Program-made: the position numbers and the translations under genes
The notes under the pieces: model-generated
Database searches by the model: none
What the model was told of the DNA's origin: nothing
Seen by the model: only the letters and a program-made list of their open reading frames with translations
In this document: positions 9,943 through 18,805 of the stretch, in pieces
Numbering within the stretch: the first letter of the stretch is position 1
Layout: every line of letters starts with the position of its first letter
Assembly (NCBI RefSeq): GCF_018128065.1
Contig: NZ_CP072359.1
Span: 868,001-932,000, forward strand
Direction: 5' to 3'
Source: Prevotella melaninogenica
GTDB lineage: Bacteria; Bacteroidota; Bacteroidia; Bacteroidales; Bacteroidaceae
Length of the DNA stretch: 64,000 bases

Positions 9943-9970
9943 CTGTCAGATAGGTTATTACTGTCAGATA
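9943..9970. repeat. direct repeat CTGTCAGATA x2
   Basis: Two perfect 10-bp copies lie 18 bp apart, ending 26 nt before the ATG at 9997. They could be a regulator or RNA-binding site, or chance in A+T-rich DNA. Confidence 0.4.
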
Positions 9971-9996
9971 AGATGATAGCGTAAAGGTTGAAAGAT

Positions 9997-11429
9997 ATGA
10001 ATAGAGATGATAAGACTGTTAAGTTGGTAGATAAGCGGGATGAAGCTCAGGTAATAATGTCTAAGGCTGATGCTGATGACGAGGCGATAAAGGAGAAACT
10101 GAATGCTGTGTTTCGACTCAGGCTACTATATAATACAGGTGAAGAGTTGTGGAGGCATATCGGAAAGTCGGGTGGTGGAAATAACTCTTTTGGTCGTGTT
10201 GGTGGAAAAGATGCCTTTTTGCGTAAGGCAGTTTATCACGAGTTGGAGCGTGAGTGGTATGACGAAACGGGCATTATTCTTAATGGCTTGTTAGATGCTT
10301 ATGCACAAGCAGCAAAGCTTATGGAGAGGTATAATCCTTTGCATGAGGATGAAGAAGAGGGTGTGAGGATAGAATGTTGTGAGCAAATTGTTAATGTTTG
10401 TATTTTGATGATGAGATAACAGATAAGCAAGGTGCGAAGATGAGGGAACTCCTTTTGCGTTTGCAGGAAGAGGATACTTATTGCCTTGCGGTTTTGTTGT
10501 TGATGTTGCTTGGCGTATTGCCTTCGTCTTTTGAAACTCGACAGGGTGATGCGAAGGAGATGAAGGTAAAGTACGAGCAGGTTTATAACTTCTTTCTGTG
10601 CGTATGTCATCGTAATATTCTTTTTGTACAGACGCCAAGGATGACCCTCTTTCATAAAGCTCTAAAAGACTCGGAAGAGAAACTGACACGTATAAGATTA
10701 GTTAAGCTTACGGTTGATGTACTTTGCAATCTGTCAATTCTTGCAAGTACAGAGCAGATTACAGAGACTGGACGACGTGGTCAGTGGGATCAGTTGTCTC
10801 CCAATCTTGATGGTTATTGGTTCGGTGAGCATCATAGTGAGCACCGCCCAGATTATTGGCGCGTGGAAGAGATAATGTCAGGATATCTTTTCACTCATTA
10901 TTTTCAGAAGGAGGGAGAGAATGGTAAACTACATCAGCAAGAGTTTACAATCAGTTTTTATAGTAATGAAGATGATTATGCTTGTGTGCAACATCCTCGT
11001 TCTATTATGCAATGGTTGAATAATGACAAGTTATCAAAAGAGGATATAACCTATCCGCACTTTGTCTTCTTTGGAGGAGATAAACCAACGAAGATAGCTT
11101 TTGAGTCGTTTATGATGGATGTTTCTTGGTTTCGACCGATGCGATTGATACGTGCAAAAGATGATTGGATGCCTCCAACAGAAAAGGGAATGGAGGTGAT
11201 AAATGATTTTGAAGCTTATTCCTATACTTTCTATCTTGGTTTTGAAGCGATAACACCAGATTTTATCTCTGTGAAAGATGAGAATGGAAAGTCGTATAAA
11301 GTCTCTGTTTCTGAGCATGAAGAATTAAGAAACTGTACGTTGAACGATGCTATTGGTATTATCACTTGGGCTGGTAAACGTTATATAGCGTTTGATCATT
11401 TGATGTTGTATCTTCCGATAGAGGAATAA
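9997..11429 (+). pseudogene. unknown cytosolic protein, frameshifted
   Basis: Two overlapping frames appear to be one gene. The first (ATG at 9997, stop at 10417-10419) ends ...CCEQIVNV then CILMMR. The second is open from 10395 and continues YFDDEITDKQGAKMRELL to 11429. Adding one T to the TTT at 10397-10399 joins them as ...IVNVLYFDDEIT and gives about 477 residues. The product has no signal peptide. Its N-terminal half is helical and its C-terminal half is richer in strands (GYWFGEHH, FVFFGGDKPTKIAFESF). I do not recognise the family. The alternative is two coupled genes, the second starting at TTG 10398 or ATG 10440. Confidence 0.6.
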
Positions 11430-11522
11430 TAAATTTTATTGCTTTTTACTTCTGGAAATCAGAGTAGTAGAAGATACGTTTAGGTATTTTAGGGTTTTCC
11501 CCTCGTTGAGTAGGGAAATATC

Positions 11523-11554
11523 TTTGTGAGTGTGAAAATATGTAGCTAATTTTG
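11523..11554 (+). promoter_or_regulatory. promoter of the glycine-zipper lipoprotein gene
   Basis: A TTTG -33 box (11523-11526), a 20-bp spacer and a TAATTTTG -7 box (11547-11554) match the Bacteroidota consensus. The start point would be near 11561, giving a short leader before ATG 11578. Confidence 0.75.
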
Positions 11555-11577
11555 CCAACGTTAAGAATTTGAAAGTT

Positions 11578-12426
11578 ATGAAGAAGTCTTTAATACTCTC
11601 CCTCTCTGCCGCTGTGGTGCTGAGTAGTTGCGATACCTATACAGGGTCAGGTGCTGTAACTGGTGGCTCGTTAGGAAGCATTCTTGGAAGCGCTATTGGG
11701 GGCATTGCAGGTGGAGCGAGAGGTTCAGATATAGGTACGATTGTCGGTATGGCTGGTGGTGCCATTATTGGTGCTTCTACTGGTGCAAAGGCTGATAGGC
11801 GTGTGAAAGACGATGTACACGACCACTATGAGAAGGTGCAACAGCGTAAGGAACGGGAGAGGAGAAACCAGACTGGATACGACTATTATAATCAGACGGA
11901 CGGTTATGCGCAGTATGATGGGGTAGATAGCAGCGGCTTTGATAAGACTAACTCTGGTGACGACCGTATTTATGATTTCCAAGGTAGCGATTATACGGGC
12001 AGTTATAGTGCAGCAGAGCCGAGCATAAAGACTCCAGCAGCGTCAAGTGTTGATAAGTTAGCAGGCAATTATCAATATACTCCGAATATTGAGATTGTAA
12101 ATGCTCGTTTCGTAGATGACAATCAAGATGGTGTGTTGTCACGCAATGAGGTGGGCAAGATTATCTTTGAGGTGATGAATCGTGGGGACAAAGCTATCAG
12201 TGATGTGCAGCCATCGGTATTGGAGACAACAGGTAATGGACATATCTATATTAGCCCATCTATCCATATTGAGAGTATTGCTCCTGGTAAAGGAGTTCGT
12301 TATACAGCTCTTGTGAAGGCTGATAAGAAATTAAAGAATGGTATGGCACGATTTGCTTTAACTGTTCTGCAGGGTCAGAAGAGTATAAGTAAGGTGACAG
12401 AATTTGATATTAAGACCAGCAAATAA
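11578..12426 (+). CDS. glycine-zipper lipoprotein with C-terminal beta domain
   Basis: The ATG at 11578 (not the in-frame TTG at 11569) opens a lipoprotein signal with lipobox LSSC. A glycine zipper follows at residues about 25-70 (GGSLGSILGSAIGGIAGGARG), a pattern seen in outer-membrane-inserting or oligomerising lipoproteins of the YmgG/Rcf type. Next comes a Tyr/Asp/Gly-rich linker, then about 110 residues of beta-rich sequence (NIEIVNARFVDDNQDGVLSRNEV) with an EF-hand-like DDNQDGVLSRNE loop that could bind calcium. The role is probably in the envelope. It is a single-gene unit with its own promoter and terminator. Confidence 0.8.
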   Translation: MKKSLILSLSAAVVLSSCDTYTGSGAVTGGSLGSILGSAIGGIAGGARGSDIGTIVGMAGGAIIGASTGAKADRRVKDDVHDHYEKVQQRKERERRNQTGYDYYNQTDGYAQYDGVDSSGFDKTNSGDDRIYDFQGSDYTGSYSAAEPSIKTPAASSVDKLAGNYQYTPNIEIVNARFVDDNQDGVLSRNEVGKIIFEVMNRGDKAISDVQPSVLETTGNGHIYISPSIHIESIAPGKGVRYTALVKADKKLKNGMARFALTVLQGQKSISKVTEFDIKTSK

Positions 12427-12567
12427 GATTGTTGACAGTATAGAAAGAGAGACTTTCAACAATTATCTTATGGCTTGAAAACTACGAGAATAGAATTTGA
12501 AAGAGATTATAAAGAAATTATTGTGTAAGTACTAACTACTGATAACTAAATCTTTGAATGACGAAAT

Positions 12568-12597
12568 GGGGGTGCATCATTGAACTGATGTGCCCCC
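12568..12597 (+). terminator. terminator after the glycine-zipper lipoprotein
   Basis: GGGGGTGCATCA (12568-12579) pairs with TGATGTGCCCCC (12586-12597) with two G-T pairs and a 6-nt loop. TATTTCTTTTTG follows on the plus strand. Confidence 0.8.
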
Positions 12598-12694
12598 TAT
12601 TTCTTTTTGTATAGTCTGGTAGTTCTCTTCATCTTCGTTAGCTATTAGCGTGTTATTATTATTCTATCATATTCTTTCTTCCTATCTTCAAGCG

Positions 12695-12751
12695 ACGTGT
12701 TGATGCTTAGCACATGTCGTGCTGTTGGTAAACACCAATAGTGTTGGGTAC
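12695..12751. repeat. 22-bp tandem repeat array B
   Basis: One full unit (12714-12735) lies between two partial units of the GTGCT...AGCAC family. It sits in the gap between the convergent lipoprotein and rlpA-like genes. Confidence 0.75.
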
Positions 12752-12881
12752 TAATTATCTTTCTATATGTTATCTAAGAGGGGATCAACTTGTTGTTAGA
12801 AACGAGTTATAACATAGATAATACTTGTACAGAGATACTAAGACTTAAAGGGAAATGGTCGGGGATATCACGGTATTTACG

Positions 12882-12902
12882 CCCCTCCCTATGGGGGAGG
12901 GG
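12882..12902. repeat. G+C-rich hairpin CCCCTCCC/GGGAGGGG
   Basis: CCCCTCCC (12882-12889) pairs with GGGAGGGG (12895-12902) around a 5-nt loop, 35 nt from the rlpA stop. A near-identical hairpin lies at 59490-59510. There is no U tract, so it is more like a dispersed palindromic repeat than a classical terminator. Confidence 0.7.
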
Positions 12903-12936
12903 ACGGGGGAGGGACTGCTATTGTTTTTATATTTTT

Positions 12937-13743
12937 CTATTCAAAGAGTCCAGTTACACCATCCTTCACACGTTTGAAGAAGTTGGTCCAGCTACTACTT
13001 GATTCATTCTTTGGCGTAGTAGATTGTGTGCCAGACTTATTCTGTTGAACAGTCTGCTGTCGGTTGGTTGCTGTTGAGGTGGTATAGACTGGTGTTGGCT
13101 GAGTTTTTTTCTTGGTATTCTGCTGGTTGGATGGAATAGACGTCTGCACCGGTTTACGTGGATCAGCGTTATTCTCCTTATTGTTTTTCTCCATTTTCGC
13201 TTGCTGTGGAATCTTCTTGTTATTTAAGTGAGTATCCACTTTGCGCTCAATCTCCTTTGGTTTGTCCTCCTCAACCTTTTCCCATTCAGGGATAAACTCA
13301 TAGCAAACGCCTGCTGTACCATATTCAATCTCAGGCATTTCAAGTATTCCCGTTGACTCAGATGGGAAAGGTATCTCTGTCTCCTTTCGTACAAGTTCGA
13401 CCTTAACGTAAGCCACACCACTGGCAATAGTACCTAATTCACGTGCAGCAGCATATGACAAATCAACGACACGTCCACGAACAAAAGGACCACGGTCCGT
13501 TACGTGGACAATGACCGACTTACCATTGCGAGGGTTTGTAATCTTCAAACGAGTTCCAAAGGGAAGTGTACGGTGTGCACAAGTAAAGGCATTACGGTCG
13601 TAACGTTCGCCATTGCTCATTCGGCGACCGTGTAATCCGTTACTATAATAAGAAGCTTTACCATCTGACTGTGCTTGTATGGTCAGTGTAAAGATATTAG
13701 ATAACGTAAATAACGCTATCGTGAGAAGTTTGGTTCTACTCAT
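12937..13743 (-). CDS. RlpA-like double-psi beta-barrel protein
   Basis: This 268-residue exported protein has a signal peptide ending about residue 24 (IQAQ). The double-psi barrel occupies residues about 28-120, with GKASYYSNGLHGRRMSNGERY, HRTLPFGTRLKITN and VHVTDRGPFVRGRVVDLSYAAA. The conserved Asp of VTDRGP and the His of AHRTLPFG, both catalytic in RlpA lytic transglycosylases, are present. After residue 140 the tail is low-complexity (Gln, Thr, Ser, Lys) with no SPOR domain, so septal targeting as in E. coli RlpA is not supported. A role in cleaving or binding peptidoglycan glycan strands is inferred. Confidence 0.85.
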   Translation of the reverse strand: MSRTKLLTIALFTLSNIFTLTIQAQSDGKASYYSNGLHGRRMSNGERYDRNAFTCAHRTLPFGTRLKITNPRNGKSVIVHVTDRGPFVRGRVVDLSYAAARELGTIASGVAYVKVELVRKETEIPFPSESTGILEMPEIEYGTAGVCYEFIPEWEKVEEDKPKEIERKVDTHLNNKKIPQQAKMEKNNKENNADPRKPVQTSIPSNQQNTKKKTQPTPVYTTSTATNRQQTVQQNKSGTQSTTPKNESSSSWTNFFKRVKDGVTGLFE

Positions 13744-13783
13744 ATTTATTAATTAGTATTGCCAGCCTTCTCTCAGTAGAGGT

Positions 13784-13881
13784 AAGGTTTGTTCTATAAA
13801 TTACCTATATGGTGAAATCGTCAAGATAGTTTATAGAACAAACCTTTGTTCCCTCTCTGCTTTCGAGAGCAGGAGAGGGAA
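13784..13881 (-). terminator. two consecutive hairpins downstream of gdhA
   Basis: The first hairpin met by transcription from gdhA (13849-13881) pairs TTCCCTCTC with GAGAGGGAA and TGCT with AGCA, with one bulged G. The second (13784-13800 with 13830-13846) has a perfect 17-bp stem, AAGGTTTGTTCTATAAA, around a 29-nt loop. Neither has a long U run. Together they separate gdhA from the RlpA-like gene and may act as terminator plus 3'-end protection. Confidence 0.7.
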
Positions 13882-13898
13882 TAGAAAGACTGGTATAT

Positions 13899-15236
13899 TT
13901 ATACGACACCCTGTGCGAGCATAGCCTTCGCTACCTTCATGAAGCCCGCAATGTTGGCACCCTTAATATAATCGATGTAACCATCAGCTTGCTTACCATA
14001 CTTCACGCACTGCTCATGGATAGAGCTCATGATGTAATGGAGCTTCTGATCAACCTCTTCCGGACTCCATGAGAGACGGAGAGAGTTCTGTGACATTTCG
14101 AGACCTGATGTAGCCACACCACCTGCGTTAACAGCCTTGCCAGGAGCGAAGAGCTGCTTCGCTGCAGTGAACTTATCAGCAGCCTCTGCTGTACAACCCA
14201 TATTTGAAACCTCAGCTACGCACAATGGCTTGTAAGCAAGAATCTTGTCTGCATCTTCACCATTAAGCTCGTTCTGAGTAGCACATGGCAAATAGATGTC
14301 TGCCTTCTGCTCCCAAGGCTTACGACCCTTGAAGAACTGTGCGCCAGGATATTTCTCTGCGTATGGCTCACAAACGTCATTACCACTGTTGCGGAGTTCG
14401 AGCATGTACTCGATCTTCTCACCGCTGATGCCGTCTGGGTCATAGATATAGCCGTCAGGACCACTCAATGTGATAACCTTTGCACCGAGTTCGGTAGCCT
14501 TCTTAGCGGCACCCCATGCAACGTTACCGAAGCCTGAGAGCGCAACAGTCTTACCCTTAATGTCAAGACCGTGGGTCTCCATCATCTGGTGAACAAAGTA
14601 GAGTGCACCATAACCAGTAGCCTCTGGACGGAGGATTGAGCCACCCCATTCTCTGCCCTTACCTGTGAGCATACCTTGGAACTGGTGAGTCAGCTTGCGA
14701 TACTGACCAAAGAGATAACCAATCTCGCGACCACCAACACCGATGTCACCTGCTGGAACATCCTCGTCAGGACCGATGTGGCGATACAACTCGTTCATGA
14801 AAGCTTGGCAGAAACGCATGATTTCAGCATCGCTCTTACCACGTGGAGAGAAGTCTGAACCACCCTTACCACCACCCATAGGCAATGTGGTGAGTGCATT
14901 CTTGAATGTCTGCTCGAAACCGAGGAACTTCAAGATACTGAGGTTTACTGATGCGTGGAAACGCAGACCACCCTTGTACGGGCCGATAGCACCATTGAAC
15001 TGCACGCGATAACCGATGTTCACCTGTACCTTACCTTGGTCATCAACCCAAGGTACGCGGAATGTGATAACACGTTCAGGCTCAACAATACGCTCAATAA
15101 TACTTGCGCGCTCAAACTCTGGGTGCTGATTGTAAACATCCTTTACAGACATGAGCACTTCGTGTACTGCCTGCAAATACTCTGACTCACCTGGATGCTT
15201 CTGCTCCAGTGCTTGCATGATTTTTTCGACTTCCAT
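13899..15236 (-). CDS. gdhA: NADP-type glutamate dehydrogenase
   Basis: It catalyses reversible reductive amination of 2-oxoglutarate to glutamate, the main ammonia entry point in Prevotella. The 445 residues are the normal length. The substrate domain holds KGGLRFHASVN and the catalytic-lysine segment PMGGGKGGSDFSPRGKSDAE, followed by VPAGDIGVGGREIGYL. The nucleotide domain begins VALSGFGNVAWGAA, and TLSGPDG at the second strand fits NADP rather than NAD use. It has its own promoter and is divergent from the large ATP-grasp gene. Confidence 0.97.
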   Translation of the reverse strand: MEVEKIMQALEQKHPGESEYLQAVHEVLMSVKDVYNQHPEFERASIIERIVEPERVITFRVPWVDDQGKVQVNIGYRVQFNGAIGPYKGGLRFHASVNLSILKFLGFEQTFKNALTTLPMGGGKGGSDFSPRGKSDAEIMRFCQAFMNELYRHIGPDEDVPAGDIGVGGREIGYLFGQYRKLTHQFQGMLTGKGREWGGSILRPEATGYGALYFVHQMMETHGLDIKGKTVALSGFGNVAWGAAKKATELGAKVITLSGPDGYIYDPDGISGEKIEYMLELRNSGNDVCEPYAEKYPGAQFFKGRKPWEQKADIYLPCATQNELNGEDADKILAYKPLCVAEVSNMGCTAEAADKFTAAKQLFAPGKAVNAGGVATSGLEMSQNSLRLSWSPEEVDQKLHYIMSSIHEQCVKYGKQADGYIDYIKGANIAGFMKVAKAMLAQGVV

Positions 15237-15296
15237 AGTAAATTGACTTTTTATTTGTTTATGTTAGATAGTATCATTCCGTTTAGAATGGTACGG

Positions 15297-15328
15297 CAAA
15301 TATATCCAAATTCTATCAAAAGACCAAA
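15297..15328 (-). promoter_or_regulatory. gdhA promoter
   Basis: On the minus strand a TTTG -33 box (15328-15325), a 20-bp spacer and a TATATTTG -7 box (15304-15297) match the consensus. Transcription would start near 15290, about 54 nt before the gdhA ATG. Confidence 0.75.
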
Positions 15329-15465
15329 TGAAAATCAAAAATTTTTCTTTTTTTTCTTTCTTCTTGAAAGTTGCTTTGGTTGCAAAAGATAGTAACCAGT
15401 TTGCAAAGTAATAAAAAATATATTATTTAACTTGCGAAAAGATAGGTTGACTTGTATTTATTTTG

Positions 15466-15473
15466 TATTTTTG
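15466..15473 (+). promoter_or_regulatory. -7 box of the ATP-grasp hybrid gene
   Basis: TATTTTTG lies 21 nt before the ATG at 15495. A GTTG at 15446-15449 is too close (16 bp) for a standard -33 box, so the upstream element is unclear. Confidence 0.55.
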
Positions 15474-15494
15474 TCCAATATTAAGTTTTGGATT

Positions 15495-18400
15495 ATGAGT
15501 GAGCAAGTTCCTGCACAATGGGGTAATTTTTACCTAAAAGACGTTAGTTTCGTCAATCTGATGATGCGACGAATTTACAATGTTCTGATTGTAGCTAATC
15601 CATACGATGCCTTCATGTTGGAGGACGATGGGCGTGTGGAAGAGAAAATCTACAATGAGTATATGGAGTTAGGTTTGCGTTATCCGCCAACCTTTACGCA
15701 GGTTTCAACGATTGAAGAGGCCTCAAAGGTACTCAATACGGTAGATATCGACCTCGTTATCTGTATGCCAGGTAATGCTGATAACGATGCCTTTGATGTG
15801 GCGAGAGCCGTAAAGGCAGAGTTCCCTGATATCCATTGTGTGGTACTTACGCCTTTCTCCCACGGTATCACGAAGCGCATACAAAACGAAGACCTTAGTA
15901 TCTTTGATTATGTTTTCTGCTGGTTGGGCAATACCAATCTCATCCTCTCAATCATCAAACTGATGGAGGATAAGATGAATATAGAGAATGATATCCACGA
16001 GGTGGGAGTGCAGATGATATTGCTGGTAGAAGACTCTATCCGTTTCTATTCCTCTATCCTACCTAATTTATATAGCTATATTCTTACGCAGAGTCAGAAC
16101 TTTGCCACAGAAGCCTTGACCCGACACGATGCCTCTTTGCGCCAGCGTGGACGTCCAAAGGTTGTCTTAGCACGTACCTACGAGGAGGCATGGGATATCT
16201 ATCAACGTTATAAGGATAACTGCTTGGGCGTTATCTCTGATGTGAGGTTCCCTATTAATAATGTGAAAGAACAGAGGACTACTGCGACCGAAGGGAACAT
16301 ACCCGTAGTAGCGAAAGACCCAGAAGCTGGTTTGAAGCTACTTCGTGCCATTAGAAAAGAAGACGAATACCTTCCATTGATTATTGAAAGTTCAGAGAGT
16401 GAGAACCGTGAGAAGGCTGAGGCAGAGGGATTCCGTTTTGTCGATAAGAACTCAAAGAAGATGAGCGTTGACCTTCGTCACTTGCTTGAAGAACACATGG
16501 GCTTCGGGGACTTTATCTTCCGTGATCCAAAGACACGTAAGGAGGTGATGCGTATTCGTAGTTTGAAGGAGTTACAGGATAACATCTTTACTATCCCACG
16601 TGACTCCATTCTATATCATATCTCCCGTAACCACATGAGTCGTTGGCTCTCAGCACGTGCCATCTTTCCTGTGTCTTCTTTCCTGAAAGGCATCACTTGG
16701 CATAAACTGCAAGATGTGGAAATTCACCGACAGATTATCTTTGATGCCATTGTTGCCTATCGACGGATGCGCAATGTGGGTGTTGTCGCCTTGTTCGATA
16801 GACGGAAGTTCGACCGCTATGCCCACTTCGCACGTATTGGTGACGGTTCATTAGGTGGTAAGGGACGTGGTTTGGCTTTCCTCGACAATGTTATCAAGCG
16901 TCACCCCGACTTCAATAGCTTCCCGAATGCTAAGGTACAGATACCGAAGACGGTTGTTCTTTGTACGGATGTCTTCGATAGTTTTATGGAGCAGAACAAT
17001 CTTTATCAGATTGCTTTGAGTGATGCGAGCGATGAAGAGATACTCCAAGCCTTCCTTCGTGCCCAATTGCCAGATGAATTCATAGGTGATTTCTTTACCT
17101 TCTTTGAGGCTACTCGCTCACCAATAGCCGTCCGTTCAAGTTCGTTGTTGGAAGATAGTCACTACCAACCCTTCGCAGGCATCTATTCTACCTATATGAT
17201 TCCTTATCTTGAGGATAAGTATGAAATGCTCCGAATGTTGGCTTGTGCGATTAAGGCTGTCTATGCCTCGGTTTATTATCGTGACTCCAAAGCCTATATG
17301 ACTGCTACAAGTAATGTCATAGATCAGGAGAAGATGGCAGTTATTTTACAGCAGGTTGTCGGTAAGGAGTATGGAGATCATTTCTATCCGAACATCTCTG
17401 GCGTTCTTCGCTCTCTCAACTATTATCCGATAGGAGAAGAGAAAGCTGAGGAAGGTATTGCCTCTTTGGCATTGGGATTAGGTAAGTATATTGTTGATGG
17501 TGGGCAGACGCTGCGTGTTTGTCCGTTCCATCCGCATCAAGTCTTACAGATGAGCGAAATGGAAATAGCCTTGCGCGAAACCCAGACTCAGTTCTATGCT
17601 CTCGACATGAAGCATATCAGTGAGGACTTTAAGGTAGATGATGGCTTTAATATCCTCAAACTGCGTGTGAAAGATGCTGAGGCTGATGGCAGTCTACAAT
17701 ATATCACTTCCACTTATTCTCCCGAAGACCAAGCTATTTACGATGGACTCTACGAGGGTGGAAGAAAGGTTATCTCTTTCTGTGGTGTCCTCCAACAGAA
17801 CGTCTTTCCACTACCAGAGTTGTTACAAATGGCAATGACATACGGTGCTGAGGCTATGCGTCGCCCTGTGGAGATAGAGTTCGCTGTTAATTTGAATGAT
17901 GACCGAACGGGTGAATTATATCTCTTACAGATTCGTCCAATCGTTGATTCTAAACAGATGTTAGACGAAGATCTCACGACTATTCCTGATAATCAATGTC
18001 TCTTGCGGAGTCATAACTCTTTGGGACATGGCGTTTCGGATGATGTACAAGATGTTGTGTATGTAAAGACCGACAGTTCTTTTACAGCATCTAACAACCC
18101 AACTATTGCTGATGAGATAGAACGGATAAACCGCAAGTTCCTTGATACTGACAAAAATTATGTGCTCATTGGTCCCGGCCGTTGGGGTTCAAGCGACCCT
18201 TGGTTGGGTATTCCTGTGAAGTGGCCACATATCTCGGCAGCCCGTGTCATCGTTGAGGAGGGACTGGAACACTATCGTGTAGACCCAAGTCAGGGAACAC
18301 ATTTCTTCCAAAATCTCACCTCTTTCGGTGTAGGCTACTTTACTATCAATCCTTATAAGGAAGATGGATTCTATCAGCGCAGTGTACTTGATGCCCTTCC

Positions 18401-18518
18401 AGCTGTGGAAGAAACTCAGTGGGTACGCCATGTTCGTTTCCCAAATCCATTAAAGATTATGATGGATGGTAAGAAACAAGAAGCCCTTATCATGCTTCCT
18501 CAAGAGGAAAAGGAATAG
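15495..18518 (+). CDS. receiver-like/PEP-synthase ATP-grasp hybrid protein
   Basis: The ATG at 15495 (MSEQVPAQWGN) is preferred over an upstream in-frame start because it follows the -7 box; the protein has 1007 residues. Residues about 26-150 and 172-330 resemble response-regulator receivers. The second has MILLVEDS (acidic pair), GVISDVRFP (candidate phosphoacceptor Asp, about 247) and FVDKNSK. A PPDK/PEP-synthase ATP-grasp domain follows, with RIGDGSLGGKGRGLAF near 455 and RSSSLLEDSHYQPFAGIYSTY near 545. The swivelling phospho-His domain and PEP-binding barrel of PEP synthase are not evident. It is therefore unlikely to make PEP; a phosphorelay or ATP-dependent regulatory role is a guess. 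Confidence 0.8.
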   Translation: MSEQVPAQWGNFYLKDVSFVNLMMRRIYNVLIVANPYDAFMLEDDGRVEEKIYNEYMELGLRYPPTFTQVSTIEEASKVLNTVDIDLVICMPGNADNDAFDVARAVKAEFPDIHCVVLTPFSHGITKRIQNEDLSIFDYVFCWLGNTNLILSIIKLMEDKMNIENDIHEVGVQMILLVEDSIRFYSSILPNLYSYILTQSQNFATEALTRHDASLRQRGRPKVVLARTYEEAWDIYQRYKDNCLGVISDVRFPINNVKEQRTTATEGNIPVVAKDPEAGLKLLRAIRKEDEYLPLIIESSESENREKAEAEGFRFVDKNSKKMSVDLRHLLEEHMGFGDFIFRDPKTRKEVMRIRSLKELQDNIFTIPRDSILYHISRNHMSRWLSARAIFPVSSFLKGITWHKLQDVEIHRQIIFDAIVAYRRMRNVGVVALFDRRKFDRYAHFARIGDGSLGGKGRGLAFLDNVIKRHPDFNSFPNAKVQIPKTVVLCTDVFDSFMEQNNLYQIALSDASDEEILQAFLRAQLPDEFIGDFFTFFEATRSPIAVRSSSLLEDSHYQPFAGIYSTYMIPYLEDKYEMLRMLACAIKAVYASVYYRDSKAYMTATSNVIDQEKMAVILQQVVGKEYGDHFYPNISGVLRSLNYYPIGEEKAEEGIASLALGLGKYIVDGGQTLRVCPFHPHQVLQMSEMEIALRETQTQFYALDMKHISEDFKVDDGFNILKLRVKDAEADGSLQYITSTYSPEDQAIYDGLYEGGRKVISFCGVLQQNVFPLPELLQMAMTYGAEAMRRPVEIEFAVNLNDDRTGELYLLQIRPIVDSKQMLDEDLTTIPDNQCLLRSHNSLGHGVSDDVQDVVYVKTDSSFTASNNPTIADEIERINRKFLDTDKNYVLIGPGRWGSSDPWLGIPVKWPHISAARVIVEEGLEHYRVDPSQGTHFFQNLTSFGVGYFTINPYKEDGFYQRSVLDALPAVEETQWVRHVRFPNPLKIMMDGKKQEALIMLPQEEKE

Positions 18519-18555
18519 ACTTCCTCCCTAAGAAAGGGTATGATTCTATAAAAGT

Positions 18556-18596
18556 AAAGCCATCATCTACGGCAATAGACTGTTGATGATAGCTTT
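18556..18596 (+). terminator. terminator after the ATP-grasp hybrid gene
   Basis: AAAGC-c-ATCATC (18556-18567) pairs with GATGAT-a-GCTTT (18585-18596) with one mismatch, followed by ATTGTTAG. It lies 38 nt after the stop. Confidence 0.65.
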
Positions 18597-18684
18597 ATTG
18601 TTAGTGGATAAAAGATATAGAGAAGAACTTCACTACTCCTTTAATCCTCCTATATTTATCTAATCTTTGGATTGTTCTCAAATT

Positions 18685-18770
18685 ATTTTCATGAAAAGAA
18701 ATATTTATTGTCGTGAAGAAAAATATTTTCTTTCATGAAAATAATTCTTTTTTATCATGAAAAGAACTCA
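18685..18770. repeat. 22-bp tandem repeat array, A+T-rich family (copy 1)
   Basis: Units at 18685-18706, 18707-18728 and 18729-18750 are followed by a partial fourth unit. The consensus is TTTTCATGAAAANAAATATTT, and each unit holds two small palindromes (TCATGA and AAATATTT). It lies between convergent genes, as do the other two copies at 41729 and 49201. Confidence 0.85.
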
Positions 18771-18805
18771 GAACTGTTTGTATTTGGAGTTAAGACGGAG
18801 CACAT

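Noticed and set aside
10395..10419. Programmed -1 ribosomal frameshift in the unknown gene
   Set aside because: No slippery heptamer of the X XXY YYZ type lies in the overlap; a lost T in a short run explains the frames better.
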